Below are positions 56,977 to 64,000 of a stretch of DNA of 64,000 nucleotides, one piece after another. The stretch's first letter is position 1, and each line of letters opens with the position of its first letter. Under the pieces are notes generated by a model. It was not told the DNA's origin and ran no database searches. It was given only the letters and a program-made list of their open reading frames with translations. The DNA is from Chondrosia reniformis (lineage: Eukaryota; Porifera; Demospongiae; Chondrillida; Chondrillidae). Both the position numbers and the translations under genes were made by a program. The stretch is from NCBI GenBank assembly GCA_947172415.1, contig OX359193.1, positions 1,374,501 to 1,438,500 on the forward strand. Reading direction: 5' to 3'.

Positions 56977-58105
56977 CTGTATAACCATGCATGCAATTTA
57001 TAGACATACATATGGCATAACCTTTATAATCACATAACTATTATTTTCAAGTGCATGTACATATTTCTTATTTGAGTACATATTATATTATCAATTGCAT
57101 CTGCTTGGAATTCAAAGTTAACTTATAACATGATGATTTTGCATATGATGACATATTTGCATTAAAAATACTATATATTGTACATTGACCCAGTGGAGAA
57201 GAAGATGAAAGAAGGGAAAAGAAGGAAGAAAAGACTCCTGTATCTTCATCCAAAGCTCTCTTCAGGTTTAGTCCCCCTATAGGCTCTTTTACAGAATAGG
57301 CATATAGCATGTAGGAAATGGTATCGTATAGATTTTTCATGCAAATACAGCTAATTAAGTGTATACATGTAACATATTGAAAAATGGTGGACTATATAGA
57401 TTTATTATTTTTATAGCCTTGCCATATATCATAATAAATATTAGGTGAATTACAGATTAATAAGTCATATGCCATAAACATTTTAGTCAACAAATCTCAC
57501 TCATTCCTTTTTAGTAAAGGCCCCTATAGGGAAATGAACCTAGCAGAGTTTTCTCTTTCTCTTCTTCACTACAGGCCAGACAGCTGTTTCTGGGAATTCC
57601 ACCCTTCATCAGCAACCCTGGGAATCTTTGTCTTCTTCTTGGTCTTTTGTGAGCCCTTGGCATGTATAGGGTTCCAAATCCTGCCTTTACACAGAATAAA
57701 ACAACATATGCATGTATATACACCATCATTTATATAGAATACCTTTATTTTCATATATACAGGTACGACTCCTTTAGATAGGATATAGCTACAATTTAAG
57801 CACATGTGTGTTCATACCATTATTATTGTATATAGTCAGTGATTTATTGAGCTGATGAGACTTAGGGTTGAAACATCCAAACCTTTAAAAATATATTATG
57901 CTTAAGTTAAATCATAGATCACTGTTTCATAATGACCATAGCAAATATAGGTGTCAACCACAACGGTTTTTAAGTGTGTAAACAATATTTTAGAGCTTGA
58001 CATTCATTTACTACATTGGTGTTTTGATTACTGGAAGGAGTTTTTAATACACAAAAGTGTTTAAATAAAAGGTTAAGTTTGTGCAAGTTACAAAGTCTCA
58101 AACAG
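56977..58105. other. 3' flank of copy 7 with repeat blocks
   Basis: As after copy 6: plus-orientation block variant at about 57184-57300 and left-orientation block at about 57500-57665. No gene. The intact TRIM-NHL gene ends directly to the right. Confidence 0.5.
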
Positions 58106-60244
58106 CTAAATGACTACAATTCTGTTTTTTTCATCATCTGTTACGTAAATAAGTCCATCTTGATCAACTGTTACACCACGAGGACCTTTCAGTCCAATAT
58201 CAGTCACTTCATGGACACACCTTCCAGATTTTGTGAAGATGCTTAGCTTATGAGTGCTATGTGAAGCCACCACTATATGCCCGTCACTTGTGGCTGCTAT
58301 ACCAGTTGGGCTCTTTACAATACCATTTCCAAACTGCCTAATAAAAGTACCATCCTGCTGAAACACTTGAATGCGATCATTTCCCTCATCTGTGACATAC
58401 ACCAATTCCCCTTGAATGAGAATTTTACTGGGTTTGTAGAAATTTCCGTCTGGGTCACCTTTGTGATCAAAGCTATATAGGAATGAACCTTCTTCTGTAA
58501 ACACAGACACACAATGACTCCAACGTTCTACCACAAAGACGAGTCCTTCCTTGCTAACTGCCAGACCATCAGGGCCAGACAGCAGATGGCCCTCCTTGGA
58601 TTTCTCTCTAAATTGCCTTACAAATTCACCAGCTGCTGTGTAAATAGTGATGGTACCACTTTCATGGTCACTAACTATAATATCACCTGATTTATTGAGT
58701 GCTATTCCATTCAATAACCCAGCATCCTTGACTTTGAAACTTCTTCTAGCTTCACCTTGGGAACTAAGAACAGTTACCTGGCCCTTGTCATCTGTACAGT
58801 ACAGCAAACCATCTGGACCTACTGCAACATCCAGATGCTTTCTGACTGTAGCAATTTCACTAGCAGCAACCCTCTTCACCTCCACTGGACAGCCGGCTAT
58901 GTCATGTCCCCTTACTCTTACACTCAATTTGCAGTTCTCAGACGGAACACTTCTAAAGCGTACCTTATACATGCCATCTCCCTTATCTGTTACTTCACCA
59001 AACACAGGAACACCTGCTGTCATGGGATGAAGGACAGCCAGCACTTTCCCACCTCTGCAGACACTGCTGCTCTCATCTCTGGTGATGACATTGAAGTGCA
59101 AGGCAGGTTTCTTAGCCCAGGGCCTGGCTCGGTAGGTTATGACCGAATCCTTCAATTCCAGCCCCTCAATGGTGCAGTTTGGCGGGTGAGCACCATGAGA
59201 GACATTTCCGAGGCACGAGACATCAATTTCAGAACTGATGAAACCAATGGAAGGTTGGATGGATACTGTAGGATTTGATATACTGGAATTGAGAGATGAC
59301 ACACGATTGACGATGCTTTTTGACAATGACATCTGTTCTTCCATTGTTCCCTCCAAACGTATCTCTTCAGATATATTATGGCAGGCTTCAAGCTTCTTCA
59401 GATTAGCTTTCAGCTCGTTCTCCTGTTTTTCAAGTTCTCTTTTTCCCTTCTCTTCTGCTTCCATCACTTCTGCTACAAGATTTTCACATCGAGCATTTAT
59501 CATAGCAATCAAAGACTCTTTTAATTCAGCAATTTCTTCTTCAGCATCCTCAGACTCTTGTTGGATACTAGTTTTGCTGTCCTGTACTTCTTGGAGAGCA
59601 GAACTGATTGCCTTTCTGTGTGTCTGGGCAGATGAAAGGCACTGTTTTAGAGTGGTCTTGTTTAAATCTCCTAGCTTATCATCAATGTACGATATTTGGT
59701 GCGAACCGTGAGATTCAATGGAGCAACTCTGACATATTACTTTATGGCAAGTGTGACAGAAATGATCGCAAGTCTTCTTGTGTGCTGCACATTCGAATGA
59801 AACATTTCTCTTTCCCTCTTGTTCAAATATTTCTTGTAATGACTTCAACTGGTGCTTCCTTAATAGCCTTGAAGAATTATGTAGATCCACGCACTCCTGA
59901 CAGATGAACACATCGCAATTCAGGCAGAAACTAGTGGCCGATCTCTCTTCTTCGTGTTCCTCTTGACAAATGACGCCTTCCTTCTGATACTGGTTACTCA
60001 TAGCTTTCCTCAGGGCGAACGGATGGCTACAAAGATCGTTTGGAGAGAGGAAGAACACTTCCTCGCAAATCTCACAGGAGATTCCGTTATGAATGATCTT
60101 TTCGTGACATTCTACCTTTTCACAGAGGGATAAAGAGTGTAGACAAGGTAGGCATTTTAAATCTTGTACTTGTTCTCCACAATTAACACAAGAGGTACTA
60201 AGTTCATTGAATTGAAGGGGTGGGACTACTGGAAGCTGCGCCAT
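58106..60244 (-). CDS. TRIM-NHL protein (RING-like, two B-boxes, coiled coil, filamin, six NHL blades)
   Basis: 712 residues from MAQLPVV. A Met nine codons upstream (60271) is also in frame, but MAQL has the better context (AAAATGGCG). Order: RING-like zinc site with CVNC, LPCLH and CEIC but atypical spacing; B-box 1 ([12 protein letters not shown]) and B-box 2 ([12 protein letters not shown]...CHKVICQSC); Glu/Lys-rich coiled coil; filamin/ABP280 domain; C-terminal NHL propeller with six blades ([20 protein letters not shown]). This is the layout of the TRIM2/TRIM3/TRIM71 class, which act as E3 ligases or RNA-binding regulators; which role applies here is not shown. It is the intact source of the six NHL fragments in the array. 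Single exon, divergent from the DCXR-like gene. Confidence 0.93.
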   Translation of the reverse strand: MAQLPVVPPLQFNELSTSCVNCGEQVQDLKCLPCLHSLSLCEKVECHEKIIHNGISCEICEEVFFLSPNDLCSHPFALRKAMSNQYQKEGVICQEEHEEERSATSFCLNCDVFICQECVDLHNSSRLLRKHQLKSLQEIFEQEGKRNVSFECAAHKKTCDHFCHTCHKVICQSCSIESHGSHQISYIDDKLGDLNKTTLKQCLSSAQTHRKAISSALQEVQDSKTSIQQESEDAEEEIAELKESLIAMINARCENLVAEVMEAEEKGKRELEKQENELKANLKKLEACHNISEEIRLEGTMEEQMSLSKSIVNRVSSLNSSISNPTVSIQPSIGFISSEIDVSCLGNVSHGAHPPNCTIEGLELKDSVITYRARPWAKKPALHFNVITRDESSSVCRGGKVLAVLHPMTAGVPVFGEVTDKGDGMYKVRFRSVPSENCKLSVRVRGHDIAGCPVEVKRVAASEIATVRKHLDVAVGPDGLLYCTDDKGQVTVLSSQGEARRSFKVKDAGLLNGIALNKSGDIIVSDHESGTITIYTAAGEFVRQFREKSKEGHLLSGPDGLAVSKEGLVFVVERWSHCVSVFTEEGSFLYSFDHKGDPDGNFYKPSKILIQGELVYVTDEGNDRIQVFQQDGTFIRQFGNGIVKSPTGIAATSDGHIVVASHSTHKLSIFTKSGRCVHEVTDIGLKGPRGVTVDQDGLIYVTDDEKNRIVVI

Positions 60245-60336
60245 TTTTGTCTTTATCCGATGGCGCACCAAACGGTGTTCCGATATTTATTGGTAGACTA
60301 TATTTTTCGATATCATTCTTAAGGAGATGTCACACA
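60245..60336. promoter_or_regulatory. Divergent promoter region, TRIM-NHL / DCXR-like
   Basis: Only ~92 bases separate the two preferred start codons, so the genes must share promoter sequence or have overlapping 5' ends. No TATA box at a convincing position is seen. Confidence 0.5.
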
Positions 60337-61098
60337 ATGGCCGAGACAATGGCTGACAGTTTTAGCGCACCCTTTGATTTCTCTGGTAAAAGAGCACTAG
60401 TAACTGGTGCTGGAAAAGGAATAGGACGCGTTACCGCCAAAGCGCTTGTCGAATGTGGAGCGGAGGTAGTAGCATTGAGCAGAACGCAATCAGACTTGGA
60501 TTCTTTGAAAGCAGAAGTACCGACGATAATGACCCTCTGTGTGGACCTCAGCGACACCAAATCTGCAGTAAAGGCAGTACAGTCGCTAGGAGCCGTACAT
60601 TTACTGGTAAACAATGCTGGCGTAACTAAACTTCAGTCATTTTTAGAAGTCACTGAAGAAGCTTACGATTTTGTAATGAATGTAAACTTGAAGGCAGTTC
60701 TCTTTATATCTCAAGTCATAGCAAAAGGTATGGTCGAAAGAGGTCAAGGTGGGGCTATAGTAAACGTCTCCAGTCAGGCTTCGCTGTGTGCTTTGGCGGA
60801 TCACGCAGTTTACTGTTCCTCTAAAGGCGGATTGGATATGCTAGGAGCTGTGATGGGTCTTGAGTTAGGAAAACATGGCGTCAGGGTGAATAGTGTTAAC
60901 CCAACTGTAGTCCTTACAGACATGGGAAAACTAGCTTGGTCTGACCCGAAAAAATCATCGGACATGCTGAATAAGATACCACTCAGGAAGTTTGCTGAAG
61001 AAAAGGATGTTGTCAATCCCATTCTCTTTCTTCTGAGTGATAAAAGTGCCATGATTAATTGTACAAAATTACCAGTTGATGGCGGTTTTCATGCATAA
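60337..61098 (+). CDS. DCXR: L-xylulose reductase-like short-chain dehydrogenase
   Basis: 253 residues from MAETMADSF, close to the ~244 of animal DCXR. The frame extends 39 codons upstream, but that part overlaps the TRIM-NHL 5' end and looks non-coding. Rossmann cofactor motif TGAGKGIG near the N-terminus, LSRT after strand two (NADP-type), NNAG, catalytic Ser (NVSSQAS), and YxxxK (YCSSK). The C-terminus has [12 protein letters not shown] reduces L-xylulose and other dicarbonyls with NADPH (uronate cycle). The gene symbol is by family similarity; another carbonyl reductase paralogue is possible. Confidence 0.88.
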   Translation: MAETMADSFSAPFDFSGKRALVTGAGKGIGRVTAKALVECGAEVVALSRTQSDLDSLKAEVPTIMTLCVDLSDTKSAVKAVQSLGAVHLLVNNAGVTKLQSFLEVTEEAYDFVMNVNLKAVLFISQVIAKGMVERGQGGAIVNVSSQASLCALADHAVYCSSKGGLDMLGAVMGLELGKHGVRVNSVNPTVVLTDMGKLAWSDPKKSSDMLNKIPLRKFAEEKDVVNPILFLLSDKSAMINCTKLPVDGGFHA

Positions 61099-61415
61099 CT
61101 TATCAATATTGACAATATTTTTGAAAATGTTTGTAATTATTTAGTAAGGAATTATCGTACATCATTTGGTTGGAATTGAACAAATTATTAATGCAATGTC
61201 TAACAGCCAACCTAGAATACCACTTCGTGATTGTATATAAATGTTTCCTGCACAATCTCTTTTTATATGTGAGGTACATGCATGTAACCATAACACACTC
61301 CCTTACAACACTATAATGTACCACTTCTATTAGATATTAAATAAGTACACACAAGTTAATGACATAATACAGCTAACAAATTTAGTGAATACAGTATTAT
61401 GTCATATATAAAATA
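61099..61415. other. Intergenic, convergent 3' ends
   Basis: 317 bases between the convergent DCXR-like and cyclin C genes. AT-rich; must hold both 3' UTRs. Nothing else is seen. Confidence 0.6.
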
Positions 61416-62243
61416 TTAAGCATTATTACTAGCTGGATTATGAGATGGTTTTTCTGATTGGAGTTTGATTTTTGGACATTTTTCAAAGATTTCCGGTATC
61501 TCCTTTGATTCATCGTACTTCTTCCACAACTCGTACAGATCCAGCAAATGTCGAGTGATGTCCATAACCTTTGTCATATCTACAGAGAGTTCAATAAACC
61601 ACGATTTTATGTCCTTTTTGATGACCACAGCAGCTATGTGAATTGCAGCCAGTGCAATCAAATATGGTGGATACATGAGACATATGTCACATCGATATGA
61701 ATCATTTACAATCCTCCATGCAGTTGGCAGAATTGTATCCTCCTGGCCTATATCAGCTATGTATTGAGTCAATGGACGGTACGGATGGTACACAATGAGG
61801 CAACAATCAAGCATTTCCAGAAGAAGGAATTCACACTCTCCGATACGGCTTGCAGTGTACTTAAAGTCACCAATGGTATCGCTGTATTTTGACTTTACAA
61901 CAGTGGCAACAGAGCCTGTGAACCGGTTGGAGGATTGAACACCATACTCTTCAATCTTTGATGCGAGAAAGAGACATGTAGGTCCTAGTAGTATTGGATC
62001 GACATCACCAAAGGAATTCTTGGCATAAAATCTCCTGAAATATACTATTGCTGTAGCTATTATTTGTTGACGAAATTTCAAATGTTCCCCAATTGCTTGT
62101 ATAAAATTAACGTAAAATATATATAATTTTTGTATCTCCTCGCTTGTGAGTCTCTGTTTGTCCTTAAGTCTTTCTAATTCGAGCTCCTGTTTGTCTAGGA
62201 TCCATTGTTGATAATGGGATGAATGCCAAAAGTTGCCGGCCAT
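61416..62243 (-). CDS. CCNC: Cyclin C, Mediator kinase-module subunit
   Basis: 275 residues, single exon. It begins MAGNFWHSSHYQQW, the highly conserved cyclin C N-terminus, followed by the cyclin box (FRQQIIATAIVYFRRFYAKNS, LFLASKIEEYG) and second fold (VYHPYRPLTQY, ALAAIHIA). Length fits animal cyclin C (~283). It partners CDK8 in the Mediator kinase module in the nucleus. The C-terminal tail is Lys/Pro-rich and variable, as in the family. Divergent from the next gene over ~200 bp. Confidence 0.97.
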   Translation of the reverse strand: MAGNFWHSSHYQQWILDKQELELERLKDKQRLTSEEIQKLYIFYVNFIQAIGEHLKFRQQIIATAIVYFRRFYAKNSFGDVDPILLGPTCLFLASKIEEYGVQSSNRFTGSVATVVKSKYSDTIGDFKYTASRIGECEFLLLEMLDCCLIVYHPYRPLTQYIADIGQEDTILPTAWRIVNDSYRCDICLMYPPYLIALAAIHIAAVVIKKDIKSWFIELSVDMTKVMDITRHLLDLYELWKKYDESKEIPEIFEKCPKIKLQSEKPSHNPASNNA

Positions 62244-62452
62244 TTTCTTACGATTAATTATTCATAGGGGCCTCCTAGGAAATGGCGCCACACCTGATTA
62301 ACAGGAATCTATCGTAGACCTGAAACACGCTGTTATTTGCTGAGGTTAGTGAGCTAAACGCCAATCTTTGTTTGTGTAAATATATATTTTATTACAAGCG
62401 TTGTTCAAATCTACTGATATATGTTATGTTGCGTTCCAATAGAATGCTAAAT
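62244..62452. promoter_or_regulatory. Divergent promoter region, cyclin C / downstream gene
   Basis: About 210 bases between divergent start codons; no clear core element beyond short AT tracts at 62380-62395. Confidence 0.45.
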
Positions 62453-63806
62453 ATGGATCCTCGTATCAGAGATCATGTTAAGTGTGAATTCCCGCCCATA
62501 GAACGGAACAGGGAAGGTAAAAAGAAGCACCATTACAGAAAGAAATCTTTTCTTTTCAAGCAACAATCCAAATCACCACGAAAACCGATTGTAACCATTG
62601 ACACTTACCTGTCACCTGTGAAGAAGCCATTCCAAGTCTCCGGCAAGCAACAACACAGATGGAAACCTACAGTGAATTCTAGCCCTGGTCGAAAGTCGTT
62701 GAACAGATATTTCCAGCTTCCGAAAGTCTATGTTACTGCTGCCAGAGGTATAACCACAAGTGTTAGTAATGTGATTGATCTAACTGCTGATTCTGACGAA
62801 TCCTCATCATCAGAGAATGAGATAATCAATCTCTGCTCGCCATCCTCAAATGTAGACCTGAGTAGTCCAAAGACACCAGGCTGCAGCTCCAATATCCAGC
62901 AACTCACTGTGGCCTCAGACAGCGAGGTGGACATTGAAGTGATGGAGTTGCACAGTGAATTTACACCTAATCAGTCAAGTGTGGACAGCCCTGTGGCCAC
63001 TTATTGTGCAAGTCCTACTAACCTTTTTGAGCAGGTTACAGAAGTAGAGTCGACAGAAATGGTCTCCTTTCAAAAGGCAGAAATCAACATGGACCCTCTC
63101 TTAGAACTGAGTACGTTACTTATAAGAAGAGGCTTACCTATTACCAAGAGACACTTGGTGAGTATTCATCTGTGGGAGGTGAGAGGTCACCAGCTTGGTG
63201 GGGGAGAATCTTTTCATCTGGTAGGGTGGTGCATGATTTCTAAGAAGTTATTTGTATATACTTTTTATGTAGGCTAAAACTGTAAAAATTAAAAATCCTG
63301 AAAGGACTGAAGTAAAGGCATATATAGAGTCTAAATTAATCCCATTCAAGATATCTCTGGCACTGGAGGAAGCCCAAGTTTTCATGATAAAGGACCTCTC
63401 CGAAATGCCTCATCCGAAAATCTTGGTACTGCTTATAGAGAAAGTAATCCTTAATAAGGTAAGCTGACTTATTTCAAAATGAAGGATATCTTGACAGGTG
63501 TGTGTTAACCTTTTTTGGTAACTGATTTATTCCTTGATTTATTCATTGTTGATGTTTTCTTTTAACTACCGATGAGGTGTCAGTCAACATTATTACTTGT
63601 TTATGCTATAGGCATCACTGAGTCAGGAGATTGTCTGGGCCTCTTCACTGCTAGAGAGCTGTCTACGCCAGTTCCCGCCAGACACTTCACCAGAGGTTAG
63701 AAAGGTCTACGCTTCTGTGTTACAGCGACTGGCGGATGTAGAATTACCATTAGCTCAAACAGTACGAGCTTACAAGTTAAAAATTTTATTTCGTTTGATT
63801 CAGTGA
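62453..63806 (+). CDS. Three-exon gene, unrecognised protein with SUMO-interaction-like motifs
   Basis: Exon 1 (preferred start MDPRIRDHV at 62453; Mets at 62444, 62426 and 62372 are alternatives) to 63157 with donor GTGAGT; exon 2 63273-63458; exon 3 63612-63806 with TGA stop. All junctions are phase 0 with AG/GT. The protein is ~360 residues: a basic, disordered N-terminal part (KKHHYRKKS), then VIDLTADSDESSSSENE and EIINLC, hydrophobic cores followed by acidic Ser runs as in SUMO-interaction motifs. A helical, conserved-looking C-terminal part (exons 2-3) includes SLALEEAQVF and LAQTVRAYKLKILF. I do not recognise the family; a nuclear, SUMO-linked role is inference. Confidence 0.7.
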
Positions 63807-64000
63807 GTGGTCAAGTTTCTACATGACAAGTTTTTTCACCACACTACTAAATATCTATTGACACTTTTGTAGTGAAAATGGGTTCCAAATTTAAGTTTCA
63901 TATACACCTATACATTTAGTATCAGGTTTGCTGATTAATATATGGTTTAATGTACTGTTTCATTTTCCATTTACATTTGATCCATTTATCACAATTCATC
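63807..64000. other. 3' flank, window end
   Basis: AT-rich sequence after the last stop codon; nothing recognised. Confidence 0.5.

Noticed and set aside
1-58000. Array as pure assembly artefact
   Set aside because: Units differ by insertions, cassettes, microinversions and fragment-specific deletions, so they are not collapsed or repeated reads. Local errors remain possible.

Overview
The window looks like AT-rich invertebrate metazoan DNA. A demosponge such as Amphimedon fits best, but that is inference from gene style: very long single-exon surface-protein genes, short introns, a TRIM-NHL gene, and Mediator cyclin C and DCXR orthologues packed a few hundred bases apart. No species call can be proved from the sequence alone.

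Positions 1 to about 58,000 form a degenerate tandem array with units of about 7.5-11.5 kb. Each unit holds, left to right: (i) a ~3.9 kb intronless plus-strand gene for a ~1310-residue membrane protein (signal peptide, beta-helix-like ectodomain, Cys-rich neck, about eight hydrophobic segments, acidic tail); (ii) ~1-2 kb of 3' flank with a short repeat block; (iii) a minus-strand 5'-truncated copy of the TRIM-NHL gene (beta-propeller part only); (iv) plus-strand exons of DRG1, a conserved GTPase; (v) ~2-4 kb of upstream sequence leading to the next membrane-protein gene. Seven copies are present. Copy 1 is cut by the window edge, copies 2 and 3 carry frameshifts, and copies 4-7 are open.

The right edge explains the array. 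Between copies 6 and 7 the truncated NHL gene is joined to a truncated DRG1 gene at a 7-base microhomology, while beyond copy 7 the TRIM-NHL gene is complete. The simplest ancestor is DRG1(+) / membrane gene(+) / TRIM-NHL(-) / DCXR(+), with a tandem duplication running from inside DRG1 to inside TRIM-NHL. Later copies share a second, foldback-type junction. DRG1 exons were lost differently in each spacer, and seven consecutive exons with matching splice phases can still be found across the spacers.

On top of this the array is mosaic. The membrane genes carry one of two C-terminal transmembrane cassettes (copies 1-4 versus 5-7) inside nearly identical flanks. They also alternate A/B/A/B/A/B (copies 2-7) for signal-peptide type, and a ~80-120 bp upstream segment lies in opposite orientation in A and B copies. 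Two further small upstream segments are also inverted between copies. This set of microinversions and cassette swaps around a surface-protein family is the most unusual signal in the window.

From 58.1 to 64 kb the sequence is ordinary single-copy DNA: full-length TRIM-NHL (-), DCXR-like reductase (+) sharing a ~92 bp divergent promoter, cyclin C (-), and a three-exon gene with SUMO-interaction-like motifs (+), also divergent from cyclin C. Mobile sequence inside the array includes a 341 bp pogo/Tigger-type deletion derivative, several hairpin MITE-like elements and one tRNA-like sequence.
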